DNA of 64,000 nucleotides from Volvox africanus (Eukaryota > Chlorophyta > Chlorophyceae > Chlamydomonadales > Volvocaceae): contig BSDZ01000042.1 of the NCBI GenBank assembly GCA_030268105.1, positions 295,350-359,349 on the forward strand. Reading direction: 5' to 3'. The translations under genes and the position numbers were made by a program. Below, one piece after another: positions 11,504-36,186 of the stretch. Below the pieces are notes generated by a model. It did not search any database, was not told where the DNA came from, and was given only the letters and a program-made list of their open reading frames with translations. Within the stretch, counting starts at the first letter, position 1; every line of letters starts with the position of its first letter.

Positions 11504-13585
11504 TGCACACGACTTCGTATTATGTGACTTAGTTGTGAGACCTGGCCAAGTTGGTTCTATTATTGCTGTTTGGGTTTTTGATGGAAACACATGTCCCAAT
11601 GATGTGCGCATCGATATCTTGCCGAGCTATTGCACTGGCAGCGGTACATATTGCACAGGGCTCCGCCCTAGCAAACCCTCCTTTCCGCGGTTGTACGGCT
11701 GGTCATCCTGCTGTATGATGTTTGCATCCTCGTGCAGTGTCGTCCACCTGCAGCTTCTTGTGTTTCTTCCCACTTCGCCCGCATTCGCCCGCACCCCTCA
11801 AACTGCGTCTATCTGTGTCATTGAAACAGGCTGCCCGGGCCCCTGGGTGCAACGGATGCCACTGCCATAGTGTCGTCAATTTCAGACACCACACCACACC
11901 CTCGTGGCAACTGTCCATTACCTGCCGCTGATATATAAGATCTGGTTGCTTGCATTGTGCATAGCTAGGCACAAAGAAGTCATTTCCAATTCCCGACCTG
12001 CAACGTCGACTTATTACCTTCGTCCGCCCTTTCTGTTGGCGTTGGTGCTCACTGCGATGGTGATGACGGTGTTTGCTGAAGACACCCAATGAGGAACCAG
12101 TTGCGTGCCAGGCTGAAAACAAAAAGCTGAGCCGTGTGTATTGCTGTGCCTACGAGATGAGTCGAGACGAGACGAGGCCCAAAGTCGCAACCGTTCACGT
12201 TTGTCACAAAGAGTCGCATGGCAAGGGTTTTGTTTGCAGGGCCCATCAAATAGGAAGAGAGAGCAAGGAGTGGGAACAGCATATGTCCATACATGGAAAG
12301 GAGAAGCTGTGAGGAAACAGACATACATGTTCTCGTGGAATGCATGATATTGCGTAAAGAAAGTCCAACCCTAAAAGCCCAAGACTACAAAACCCTAAGC
12401 AATAAACGATATCTATATTAAGGGTATCCCCTGCCAGCAAAGCGTGTTTAGGAAACAAAGAACACAGCACAGGTAAGACAATTAACTAGTGAGTAGTAGC
12501 AATAACAAAAGGGTCTTGTTCTTCCCGGAGCTGTACTGCGCTGTTGGTTTGGCTGGCTGCTGGGCGCTTAACATGCGATTCGGGCAAGGTGGGCGGCTGC
12601 CTGGATTCAGCCCCCCCTGCCAAGTCTCCACCGAAACCACGGAAGTGCCAGTCTCGCTCGCCGTCCTACACGCGCAACCTGGGTTTTGAGCTGAAGTGCA
12701 AGGTCGTCTCTATACCAAGAGCTAGTCCGGAGTCAACGTCACCGTTTCATGTAAAAGCCTCGTTCCTTATAATGTAACCCAATCCCACAGCCAAACATAT
12801 TTTACACGCTGCTTCCAGGGATTCCCTCCGATACAATATCTTGTTCCTCCTTTTTAATCAAAGCGCTGAAGTGATAGGCAAAAATCAACCATCTCCCTTC
12901 AACGATGTGGCGAAAACTCGTGATGGTTAGGATTACCGAATTATAGGATCCGTTTTCATTCCGAATTGCAGGAGCTCAAAGTTCATGACCCCGTAAGCTC
13001 CGCTGCTCTCACCGGTTCATTCATTATTCCTGGGATATAGCTTCAAGCTGTCGTCATTCGTACGCTGTAAGCCACTACATGCCGTATCGCCAACTTTGCA
13101 ACAGTCACACGATTTTCAGCAGCGCCCAATTAGGCGAGACACCTCCAGTGACCAAGCGCGTTCCCAGATTGCTAGTGCTTCAGCTGTTGGCCAATAGGTC
13201 TCCCATGCAATCGATATCACAATGAACAAGGCCGGAGAACCCCCCCCATTCCCAAACCAAACTACCGCGAGAGATGCTTGCCTCGTCCGACAATACACAC
13301 GCGCGCACACACATACCTCAACAGCAGTAGCTTGATGGCACCCGCGCCCAACCCCCCGACTCTCGCTGCTGACACCTTTCAAAGCTTTTACACGCATCCA
13401 CACATACAAAGACGCATACAAATCCTAAACCCTAAAATGCACAATCAAGCATGCGCACGACACGAAACGACCTGCAACGTCCCATATAGCGCGGTAGCTT
13501 CCTCCCTCCTCCCTCTGTAACCGTACTCAGGAATCTTCAACCACGCTCCACCACCACGTGCCTAATTAAGCCACCCACGACGCCT
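11504..13585. other. Convergent intergenic region between the MATE and ABCG genes
   Basis: It lies between the 3' ends of two convergent genes. A plus-strand open frame of about 150 codons spans 11415-11870 but resembles no family and has no supporting neighbours. Short CCCTAAA-like telomeric motifs occur near 12366 and 13425 without being arrays. No gene is supported. Confidence 0.35.
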
Positions 13586-13590
13586 TTACA
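13586..13590 (-). terminator. Candidate TGTAA poly(A) signal of the ABCG gene
   Basis: TTACA on the plus strand, TGTAA on the minus strand, about 100 bp beyond the ABCG stop codon at 13689. Assigned by position and the algal consensus. Confidence 0.4.
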
Positions 13591-13688
13591 TTAGCCTACA
13601 TGATCTACCGCCCCATCTTGTTGTACACACCACGGCCCAAACAACGAAACCAACCGTCGCGAGACGCAGAACCCCACCGGTCATCCGG

Positions 13689-25891
<12,203 letters not shown>

Positions 25892-28800
25892 TTTGCCCGT
25901 CTTCCCGAAACGAACAAGAAGCGTTCGTCCCTAGGGACGAGACGCAGAAAGCCAAGAAGGGATGTGAACCGTGAAGCTGTTGCCGGCTGCGGTTCAGTCG
26001 CCCCAACGGCTCCCTCCAACGAGGCAGGAGGAGAAGAAATCGCTATTAGGGGCGTTATTCCGTTGTGCCACCTTGTTCCACCCAAGATGCCGCCCAGTCG
26101 TACGACGCGCCTCCTGGACGAGTTCTGGAAGGGATGAGTCAAAGCCGCTGCTGGAGATGCCTGGGGTATGAAATCGATTTTACCGTTAGATGTGAATTGA
26201 TGGCTCGGCTCGCCTTGCATTAAGTGTTTTGCATTTGTTTGTTGGAATAAGGTTACGAGCAGACGACGTCTCTAATAAAACAGTGTTTTACCGGTGGACT
26301 TCTTAGGTCAAGCCAAAGCCGGTGCGGGTCAGCTGGCGGTTGCCGCGAAGGGTTACCGGAGGTCCAAGGTTAAATGGATTGGTTGGTTACGGTCGAATGG
26401 ATGGTGAACCAAATGTGGTTTCAGAGCGGGTCACTTCGGACAGGAACTTTAACAGGACTTCAAGTATATGTATACTAGAGAATCAACCGGTTTTGCTAGG
26501 TATCTGCTGTGTCAGTCCAGTATCGCGAACCGTCGGCGGGGGCGATGGAATCAGAGGACGTAACGGGTGTCGCAGTGTGGCGCGGGCAACTTGCACTGTC
26601 TTTTCAGAGTGTCACCGTTGACTGCCTATTTTGGTTGGAAATTCATGTGATACTGTACGAGGCGTGTCAGACTCACAGCATTATTGAAAAGTTGTTTTCT
26701 GTGCGCTGATTTTCGATTTTCAAAGAACCTCAAAGTTTAGCTGGCCACTGCTGGCCTTCCCTTGCTTGCTGCTCTCAGGAGATGTCGGACGTCACTTTCG
26801 CGGGCATCTATCCAGAAAGCTGCAACTACAGCAACATTTCAATCATGCTGTCCTCAATAAGCGCTGATGGTTGCGAGGAACAGATAACAGGCCTTGATGC
26901 GGTGTCTTGGGGACTGGCACGGTATTTTGCAATAAACACGTCTTTCCTATATATTCCAGTTAACCGACCGTTGAAGCCGGGGTAAACTCTAACCGGTCGT
27001 TCGGATATGAAGCTTCCCATGGCCGCACCAGATAATCTAGTGCTAATAGATACCGGATTCATTTGGAGAGTAAGTGGGGCATGCTGGGCGTGTCTGGGGC
27101 GGTCGGTCGTCGATGATGCAGTGAGCCATTCATCCTCGATCCGCAGAGCTCATGGGCAACCAGTTTCAGCTTTCAGGAAGGGAGGGTAGCGTGCAGTATG
27201 GCCAAGCAAGCAGCTCCCACGCTAGAATTCTCCTTCTTTGGGATTAGAAGCTGACATTGGACCCCCGCACCAACCATCTGCTCCGTTGGTCCATCTCTGA
27301 TCATGGCGGGCAAAAGCTTAATGGTAGGCTGGCCCAGGACGGGGCCGGGGACGGGGCCGGGGACGGGGGCGGGGACGGGGACGGGGACGGGGACGGGGAC
27401 GGGGACGGGGACGGGGACGGGGACGGGGACGGGGACGGGGACGGGGGCGGGGGCGGGGGCGGGGATGGGATTGGGGCTTCCCTCCTCCATCTCGGATGCT
27501 GAGATGACTGCTGTCCTGGAGGCCATGAGCCCCAATAAGGCGGATCTCAAGCGTACCTCTCAGTGCACGGGTTGCCGGAGAGACTTCGCAAGCACTTGAC
27601 AGCTGTGCTGCTGCCGGCAATCTGAGGGCCACCATAGATGATAGATAAGACGCTGAGGCAACTATATCAATATATCTTATATCTTGTTATGGGGCTTTTG
27701 TCGATCGAAATTGTTAGTTGCCAAGCCCTTGCTTGCATCGGCTGGCAGTATGTAACGGCTCCCCATAAAGGTTACATGCGCTCCTTGTAACGCCATGCCT
27801 GCTCCACGCAGCAGCCCATTATATTGTCAAGATACATCTATCTACCGTTCTAACATCGGCAAGTGCGTACTTAGTGATAAATATTAACCGGTCAGCCCTG
27901 CATAGAATTCCTAGCAGGAAATCTATCATGGCTGCCAGTGGTTCACCCCCACAGTCAGCCTGCTGATCAATCTTGCTTATCCCCAGAAATAAACTGCAAA
28001 TAATACATTACGTAGATCAACCATTTTATTAACAGAATAACCAGAAGAATCGCTGGTCCCAGAGAAACGGACTCGTGGAAAGGAAGGGTGTGGCGGCAGG
28101 TTATGGCTCAGTAGCCGTACAACACAAAACGCGCGCTACAGTTTTGATACTGCCTATGTACAGTAGTACGATCACCTAATTTTGTACGACCGCAATTCAT
28201 GTCAATTAAAGCCTATCATCATGACTTTCAACGTTTAACGTTCTTACTAAGACATAAGCTGCTGCGGTGTTTTTGTGGAATGAATGGTGGTAAGTGAGGG
28301 CTGCGGTGAGCTGCATTCACGGTCCATGCTTGACCTGTACCGGGTGCGGCGGTATCCCCCACACGACTACACAAGGATAACAAATGGCGCATGTGTGAAA
28401 GCATGAGTGCGTTACACATCATTGTGAGTACAGCATCAGGGATACTTCCCACATTAGCAACTATACCCGCTTTCATCGCACCGACGGCTCCACCATCCAG
28501 TGCCATGCACTACCGTGTGTCCCACATGCCTCGTGCCCAACACAAGCCTTAAGAACGGCACCTGGTCCCCATCCGCCGGGATATGCCCGTTTGCCAGTGG
28601 TCGGTGAAGGTGCGACAAACACCGCACCCTACAACCACGATATCACCCTGAACAGGATGGACGGAATACTGGGAATGAAGCCTTCCAGGCTACCCATATC
28701 TGCAGCTAAGAGACCTCGGAATGACTCGGACCGAATGAAGCCCGAAGCAGACGGACCCGCACTGGACTAATGTAAAACATTGTGCCTTCCATATCACACA

Positions 28801-29558
28801 AACTTAGGAAACAGCACAATTTAGTTAAGCCAGGCCAAGCAGGTCGGAGACGACCGCACTCCGCTGTAGGCTGCCGAACTTGAAAACAAACTTGAACAAA
28901 CAACAGGACATCACCATATCCCAATCACCGACTTGGGCCGATCAGAAGGGCAAATGTCCGCACGCTTTTCTCCCGCTAGTTTGGCGTTACTACAGCGGTT
29001 CGTCTGGTTGCCTCACATGTACTGCACGCAGAAAATATATACCTAATGCTGTGGGCAAATGAAAGGGATGCGACGAAACAGGTCCCCTCATGCCCCCATC
29101 GGCAAGCCCAAAACAGTTGTTGCAATGGCGCTGTTGTGGTGTGCGCTTGCTGAGGCTATGGAAGCGTGGTTTGCCCCGCAAACCAACAAGCCAACCTCTA
29201 GCGTTAGCCGCCATCGGCAGATTAATCGTTGCAAACACCGTGGAACGAATTTTTCGCTGTCCCAAACACACATATTTGTTTCAATCAGATACTTATCCAA
29301 GAACCTATCCTAAAATCCATAGACATCCAAATTGATGCATAAAAAACTAGACCTCAACCTTGTTTCCCAGATTTGGTACCGGCTCAAACCGTATTCAACT
29401 CGCGTCAATGCTCTCAATTTGGCTTTAGTTAACGCAACTAATACAATTGCTTAGCAATTACCTCCGCCATTTGCAACCTGTTTGCAGCTGCGAGCTGGCT
29501 GAGGGCGACGAAGCTACCACCTCGCAAAGTGACCACCCCATCCAGACCGCCCAGACGC
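25892..29558. other. Mostly non-coding interval
   Basis: It contains the presumed promoter side of the ABCG gene (start at 25891, minus) and the 3' side of the unknown minus gene ending at 29559. One plus-strand stretch, 26779-26985, follows a CTGCTCTCAG acceptor-like sequence and encodes a protein-like segment beginning EMSDVTFAGIYPESCNYSN. It could be an isolated exon but has no partner I can see. No other gene is supported. Confidence 0.35.
27333..27466 (+). repeat. GGGGAC/GGGGCC hexanucleotide minisatellite
   Basis: About 20 tandem GGGGAC units with GGGGCC and GGGGGC variants at both edges. The plus strand has regularly spaced runs of four to five G, a strong G-quadruplex pattern. The Pro/Val, Pro/Arg, Gly/Asp and Gly/Thr frames are artefacts. 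Confidence 0.88.
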
Positions 29559-30512
29559 TTAAGGGGACATCCCCAACCCCCCCCCAACCAAGCTCTCAAC
29601 CATGTGTGCACTTCCTACCGTGGCAGCGTTAGCGCATTGCCGGCCGTCACTGTCCCCGCCATCTCGCCCGCCCATTTCATACTGGCCCTCCTGATTCCCC
29701 CGGCCATACTCCCCAGCGCGGCCCTGCTGCGTCTCGGGCACCTTCGAAACACTTTTTGAAGCTTCACAGGGCACCACAGCAATGCTTGCGGCATACCCCA
29801 CTGACAAAATGCCCACGTCTCGAGGTGCGAGCGGCAAATTTGGCAATAGCCTGGCAGGCGGCGCCACCATGGGGCGCTGCATCTCGCTCCCCTCATCCAG
29901 GCAGCGTGAACCAGTGGCCCCCTCTCTGCTGGAGCCTTCACGCTGAAACTGGAGCTCCTGTGCGGCGGTGGAGATGCTGGGCGCTGTAGACGGCCAGCTG
30001 TTCGGCAGCTTACTGCGACTCAGATGGGAAAAGCGTCTCCTCGCTTCCTCCAGCGCGGCCATCATCCGTCGGCGACCAGCCGCGGCACGAGCCAGCGCCA
30101 AAGCGTGAACTGAATCCGTGCATAACAAACCACCCTCTGAGCTGAAAGCTGCCACGGGAGGGATAAGCCAGAATAATGGAGATACAAGACGGTACTTCTG
30201 CTTAACATGTCCGCCGACAGGTTGGCCAGACTTCGGCGCTACCGTTGGAAAAGGAGTATTGCCCACAAAGGATGTGATGAAAGAGCTGGAGGGGAAACAG
30301 CCAGATGCATCGCTAATGGAAGCGTCCGTTTCCACTGCCTGTGCCAAATCAGCATTAGCGATGGGCGCTGGAGCTATTGCACCGCCCGAAATGCAACATG
30401 ACGCAAAGTAAGCTGGCGTGACCGGAAGAGGGGGCGTGCCTGCATCCATCAAAACCAGCACTTCCACAGTAGCCGCAGAACAGATAATTGCGCCGCTTGT
30501 TTGAAACGTCAC
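29559..30512 (-). other. Long open stretch, probable terminal exon of the unknown gene
   Basis: About 317 codons without a stop on the minus strand, in the same frame as the preceding ~140-codon Ser/Asp-rich stretch, from which it is separated by a single TGA. Its length and coding-like composition argue against chance. No family is recognised. Confidence 0.4.
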
Positions 30513-32842
30513 ACTCTTGGCCTTTCAACGACCTTCACAGGCTGCCTTCGGCTGTGAAAGAGCAGAGCGCCTTGACAGGCGGCCCGCTGGCCGGAGCTGC
30601 CCACGGGGTGGGTCCAGTATCATAAAAGACGGAGTATGAATGCTATGCGGGCTATGAAGGCTGCACGGCTCATAACCGCCTGCAAGTCGGTCATCGTCGC
30701 TCCAGTCTGAACTACTGGGAAAGCACCTGCCGTCGCTGTCTCTATCACTGTCGGCGTGTGAGCTGCCTTGACTGCTGGAGGCGCTGCCCCCGGTGCTGCA
30801 CGTGGAGCCCATATCGCCGCGCTCATCGACCAGACAGCAAGTACTACTACTGATGTAGCTGCAGATCATAGTGCCATGCGCGCCACCCAGCGCTGGCACG
30901 TGGCATGTTGATGGCGAGGCCGGAACAACGGGCTGTGCTGCTGCTGCAACGTCTAAATGATCCTCATAATATTGTCGTTGATAAGGACATGTATTAAGCG
31001 CTTACATCTGCGGCGAAGAGCACGAAATTAGCAGCATCCCATCACAGACATAACGATAAAGAGGACAACAGGCATATGTATACTGAATCTAATAATCAAG
31101 ACGATATCAAACGCATTACATCTTCGTCCCTGAAGATTACAGCGCCACCATCGAGACGCCGACACCCCGTGACTCACCCGTGTGCTCTAATCCCTAGGCG
31201 CTGACATATGATGTTATGAAGATAGGTCAATCCAGCCCAAATGAAGCACAGTAATAATGTATTGGCAAGATTCATACCGCCAACACCGCCTCCTGCAGCC
31301 AACAGCTCACCATGTAATAACAATGATGTTAACGTTCATTTAGCTCAAGTTGGAGTGAATAGGGTTATTAAGTGTTACATCATCATTGCGCCCAGGATGT
31401 GGGAGGTGATCGCAAAGCTCAAAAAGGTAATATCGTGCTCAGTGAACGTATTAAACGGCGTTATTCATGGATAATGAAAAGATGATCATCCGACACATTT
31501 TCTGTTCAGCCGCACGCGAAGCGAAATTAATTTAAAAGGAGGTCTATACCAATCCATCACATCGGACCATGTCGTAAATCCCATTGAAAGTATGGAAAGT
31601 TGTAACAGACCTAAATTTAGGCAATAGAAACAACGCTCTATGCCGCACGTTCGCCTGCGAAAGTCCACTGCGAAAATTTTCATTTCGACGGCCGCCTGTT
31701 ATGATACACATTTGATATTTTGCCGTCTAGCACCATATCATCACGTAACGTGCTGACCTTAAACCGATGACTGAAAGATCACAGAGGATGATGCCGTTTT
31801 AGCATTACGTACATGCGCAAACAACGCCTTCCCAAAGGCATGGCTGCTACGACCTGGCAGGTAGCGTCCCTGTTGACCGCCATATGTAGCTTCACACGGC
31901 CAACCCGGGGGAGCAAACTTTTAAGCCGCGCGCTTGCTCGATCCTGCAATCCAAGCGAATCCACAGAACGACGTTGGTTGAATTCGGCCTTAATCAGGCA
32001 TAGTAGAAGTATGGCACTCACTTGGAGCATGCAGGCAGACTGCCGTTGTCTCTTCAAAGTCGTTTCCCCCTGAAACCCTATCCTTAAGGCCCCTGAGAAT
32101 GTCACACATGAGAATCTTACCTGAACGCCATAACTAACAAAACAAAGGATGCGATGACTCAGTCAGTGAGATCGTCCCGCGCGAACTGGTAGCAACCGAA
32201 GTCGCTTACTCTACTACTTCTCTGTTCTCGTACCTAGCACCGTCCTTGAACACCCAGACTATAGGGAGCCTTTTGCTGCGTCACATGCCTGGAGTATTTC
32301 AAGATTTCGAGGTTCATAAGAAGTACCCTGGGGCTTGACCCCGAAGCCTGGGACATGCGCTTCTAAAAGAACCCGAATTTTCTCTGCCACCAAATACCGC
32401 GGTATATATAAACGACCAAACCGTCCCTCGTGCCCAACATAATGCTTTTAAATAGGCAATGGCCTTTGACTGTGCAGATTGTTTTATCCAAACCCCTACC
32501 TTTTTGCAACAACCAGCGCAATCTTGCACATACCTGGAAATCCGCTACTCGCATCAACGGCACGCCTCTCTCCTCCGCCATAAAGCTCGCTCCCACGCAG
32601 CCCCACGCCCCCGCCAGCCGCAAGTCCCCGCTTTGAACCCAAGTTGGGGGCGGGTTCTGCTTCCCATTCCAGTCCAAGGCGCTGCCGGAGTCAAACTCGG
32701 TCCTGCTTATGATCGACTCTACCCCGGGTACCGATGCTGACACCCTGGTATGGTCAGCGTGACCAGATGTAGCCCCATCCTTACCACCAAACCCAACATC
32801 ACCACTTCCGTTGTACAGAGCTGCCAGGAAGCGTTTCCACAT
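29559..32842 (-). CDS. Unrecognised minus-strand gene (several exons; interrupted by one in-frame TGA)
   Basis: I do not recognise the family. Phase-0 exons can be chained: 32842-32534 (possible start ATG at 32842; ends MRVADFQ at a GTATGT donor), 32069-32022 (16 codons, GETTLKRQRQSACMLQ, after TTTCAG and before GTGAGT), and 31943-31809 (45 codons, starting DRASARLKSLLPRVG, ending at a GTAATG donor). Farther down, about 30950-29559 is a long open stretch entered after a TTGCAG acceptor. It is Ser/Asp-rich first, then has an Ala/Pro-rich part and an Arg-rich patch near GRRRMMAALEEARRR, and is broken by one TGA at 30527-30525 and closed by TAA at 29559. The link between 31809 and 30950 is not resolved, so this may be two genes. 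No membrane or enzyme motif is seen. Confidence 0.4.
32068..32127 (-). repeat. 60-bp dispersed repeat, copy 1
   Basis: Identical by eye to 34567-34626. On the minus strand it reads CGTTCAG|GTAAGATT... to ...GGGTTTCAG|GG, so it contains a GT-AG-bounded 51-nt core. Here its 3' end supplies the acceptor of the candidate exon 32069-32022. Confidence 0.65.
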
Positions 32843-33604
32843 CCCGTGACATCCATCACGGCGGTATCCGCCACAGATGGGACCTGACAGGTTACCATGC
32901 CGTGGGGGGATTCAGGTACACTCACACTTAGGTAAAATACACTGTTGTGGGATCACAAAGCTTAGGAAGGCTTATGGTACACAAAGGATAACATCCCCAG
33001 GGACATTCAGTGGGGAAACATATCTTTTCGATCGTAATTCGCGCCAATATGTGCTTGTACGGCAGCTCCAACGCTATAACGCTATGATCATGCCTCCACG
33101 CCCTCCACGACGTTTCGGTAAAATCTGCCCAGCCATCCAACACTCCATCACATGCTTTCAAGTTATAAGGTATTACATCTAACCACTAACAACCACCACA
33201 GAAGGCATACAGCCGCAGCGAACACGCAGAGGAAGCATGGGGCCTAAAGCACCGTCCGTCCGCGTCAGGGCCTTCATGGCCAATCCACCAGGAAGCCAGG
33301 GACAGACAGCGCGACGTACCGTATCGCAGCAGGAGGCAGGGGGCCCCGGGAAGATTAGGCGCCGGACGTGTAGCCGCTAGATCCCTCGTCATGTTGAATA
33401 ACTGCCCTTCTCGCAACACTTCCAGTATCTAACTTGAACGTTTCTTAATCCATCATCTCTTTTGCGTGGATGCCTGGAATGGGCAATGGAGGGTGGGCCT
33501 TCGTAAAACAATGGCGGGAGCGTACGTCGCGCTAGCATGCGAACAGCAGGATGAATTCCCATCCAAAGCGACTCGCAGCCACAATAGCCCACAGAGGCGC
33601 GCAC

Positions 33605-33672
33605 CCATGCACACACACACGCACACACACACACACATGCACACACACACACACACATGCACACGCACGCAC
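33605..33672 (+). repeat. (CA)n / CACACATG microsatellite
   Basis: CA-rich repeats with CACATG interruptions lie directly 3' (in minus sense) of the LRR gene stop codon. The TAG stop is immediately followed by GTGCGTGCGTGTG on the minus strand. Confidence 0.75.
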
Positions 33673-35386
33673 CTACAGAACGGCGCCGCTTCCCTCAGCC
33701 CGCTCTGCGTCCTCCTCTTCCATCGCCAAGGTATCACTATCATTCGCCGACCGAACGGTGGACCCCCCCGTGATCCCCCAGGATCCCTCAGAACCCCCCA
33801 GCGCGGGGGGCAGACTGGCCAGGCGGTTGAAGGAGAGGTTGAGCACACCCAGATGCTGGGGGGTGATGCCTGCGGGGCAGGACGGGAAAGGGTACCGCAT
33901 ACAGGTCCGAGGGATACAGTCCGAGGGACTGTCATCATTCGGGCCTCAGGATGAGCGCTGATCGAAAGGAGGCACCTGTGTGTGTAGGATAGGGGGGTAC
34001 ATCACCCGTGGCCACTAACCTGGCAGTCCCTACCTTCCCCGGTGTTTCGGGGCACCCTCATCCAGTCTCCCATGCCGACTTCTCCGAAATCAGTGGTTTT
34101 CCCAGGTTCAGCACCCACCACCAGCATCCTGTGTGTGTGAATTTGTGGATGTGCCGCAGCAGGAGGATGAGGGTGCACATAATGGGGAGTGGCGGACCCC
34201 AAACTGCCAAAAGAAGAGACTTCTCTCACCCTCTGCTAACGTCTCAATGTCGTTGCCGGACGCATTAAATACCACCAGGCCATCCAGTTTGAGCACCTCG
34301 GCCGGTACGGAACTCCAGCCATTGTGCCACACATCCGCCACATAGACAGCCTGGCACGGGCTGAGACGGAAGAACGGTGGAGAAGAGGCTGAGAGTGAAA
34401 CCCCGCTTTACCCTTCCCCACCCACCCATTGTGTGTGTGTGTGTGTGTCTCGGGGGGGGGGGGAAGAGAGGAGTAAGGGGGTTATGCGGCCCCGTGATCC
34501 AGTTCCTATCCCCGCAGTTCCCATACTCCTGCGCTTCCGGGCTTCACAACATGTACATGCATACAACCCTGAAACCCTATCCTTAAGGCCCCTGAGAATG
34601 TCACACATGAGAATCTTACCTGAACGTCCGCAACAACTTGTCGTACGGCTACGACGCTGCGTAAAAATCCTGAAGTTCGTTGCCGCCGCTCGGCTGCTCA
34701 CGGATGCAGTAGCGATAAGTGTACGCCAGCGCCGATACCCGGACAAGTAAGGGGGCCCGGGCACAAGGAGGAGATTGCCGACACTGCAACGTGACGTGAG
34801 CAAGAGATAAAGCACTCAGGATCCGCTGTCAAAGCGTACAGAAAGCCCTCAACTAGCGTATGGCTACCACTGACATCTCGGTATCATCGTCCGCGCTCGA
34901 AGCGGACCAGGGCTCCGTGTGGCTCACCAGGGCCTCCCCAAGGTTGTCCAGGGTGACACGACCGCCTGTGCGACGACGTCGACGTGGTCTCTCGCGCTCC
35001 CTCTGTTTCCGCTTCCGCTGGCCGGCTTCGCCAGTCGCATTAGCGTCGTCTTGCGCGCATGCAGTGCTGTAATCGATTTTAACGATATATTGTTATTGCT
35101 CGCGTCCTCACCTCCATCCGGCGCCGCCAGTTGCTCCCGCTGCTGATCGGTTACCGCCAGCAGCGAATTGTTTGCCTCACTGGCGCTATCGTTGCCTCCA
35201 TCAGAGTACCGCCGTCGCTTGCGACCGAACATATCAGTGGACGTTGCTGCGGTCGATGCGTCTCGGCCGAAAACCGAAAACCGACTCACCGAACGCCAGG
35301 AAAAAACCGCTACCCTCGTCGTCATCGTCTTCCAACAGGACCCGTACATCGGGGGCTTCAAAAACCTCATCGTCGTTGCTGATCAT
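33673..35386 (-). CDS. Small leucine-rich-repeat protein
   Basis: Five exons join with matching phases: 35386-35290, 35246-35112, 35049-34928, 34350-34230, 33869-33673 (672 nt, 223 residues). The N-terminus is acidic (MISNDDEVFEAPD and a run of Asp), and a basic patch GQRKRKQRERERPRRRRR (about residues 86-103) could be a nuclear signal. Then come LRR-type segments VTLDNLGEAL, SSVPAEVLKLDGLVVFNASG and HLGVLNLSFNRLASLPPAL (about 108-180), fitting LxxLxLxxNxLxxLP, and an acidic tail. LRRs bind proteins; the partner is unknown. The start at 35386 was chosen because it begins the acidic exon; an in-frame ATG at 35440 would add 18 residues of pyrimidine-tract-like sequence. The exon 3 acceptor (GCGCAAG) is atypical. 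Confidence 0.65.
33979..34129 (-). repeat. 151-bp dispersed repeat, copy 2 (LRR gene intron 4)
   Basis: Same sequence and orientation as 18759-18909, lying in the LRR intron 33870-34229. The flanks differ completely, so the boundaries are sharp. Confidence 0.75.
34567..34626 (-). repeat. 60-bp dispersed repeat, copy 2 (LRR gene intron 3)
   Basis: Identical to 32068-32127. It lies inside the 577-bp LRR intron 34351-34927, which also carries a (GT)n and poly-G stretch at about 34431-34460. Confidence 0.65.
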
Positions 35387-36186
35387 GCACGGGACGGGTA
35401 GGAAAGAGAAAGAAGAGAACGAAAACGATATGGAACCCATAACGGGAGGTACCGCATGATAGCAGCAGGTTGTGAAGAAGGCAGGGTGTACAAATAATTC
35501 GGCGTGCGTGGGTGCATTCAGTTTAAAGTTTTCGTTTGGGTGGACGCATATATGTGTGCGTGGTGGGTACCTGTGTGAACCACCTGCTACTACTCGCTGA
35601 ATCGCAAGAGACTAAGTGGAACGCATCTAGCATTGCGTGAGAGACAGGGGAAAGGACAAGCGAGCGATTACACGCTTATCACAAATGCTAACATCCATTT
35701 CCTTCATTGTAATTTACCCCATTATGGATAACACGCGTATCATATAATTCATGCTGTTAACTTCATTTTAAAATCAGAATTCCTGCGTGGTAAAGCCCCA
35801 ACCGGCCCGACTCTTGATGGGCCTTATCTAGCGCTGCGTATCTATACATGCATGGCAGCCGAATATCTATACACTGCACTAAAAAGCGCCGCCCTCTTAT
35901 CCATCCCAACTTACAGGTCACGAGGGACTTGGTTTGATGGCCCAGCTGCACCTCTGACCCCCCTCCTGGCGCCTCCTCCCCGCTGAGTGCCTCCTGAAGG
36001 GGGCGTGGGCATGATGGACATCACAACGTTGAAGTGGAGGGTGGCAGCTTAATATGATGGGCAGTTTAGTTCAGCCGTGGATCTTAGCCGCTTCCCTAAG
36101 AGGATGGGTCATGTCGGGCGTGCTTCCATGTCCGCCCTCAAATATCTCCCTTGTCCGTATTCCGATATGCGAATCAGTCGGTGTTG
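35387..36186. other. 5' flank of the LRR gene / 3' flank of the small ORF
   Basis: No gene is seen. A TTACA at 35911-35915 (TGTAA on the minus strand) is about 270 bp beyond the stop of the minus-strand ORF at 36187 and could be its poly(A) signal. Confidence 0.3.

Noticed and set aside
11415..11870. Plus-strand ORF of 151 codons after the MATE gene
   Set aside because: It overlaps the likely 3' UTR and poly(A) signal, shows no family resemblance and has no splice context.
13424..13440. Telomere-like CCCTAAACCCTAAAA
   Set aside because: Only about two units, inside an intergenic region; no array.
33389..33961. Cys/Val and Thr/His-rich frames near 33.6 kb
   Set aside because: They come from the (CA)n microsatellite; the real coding signal there is the minus-strand LRR exon 33869-33673.
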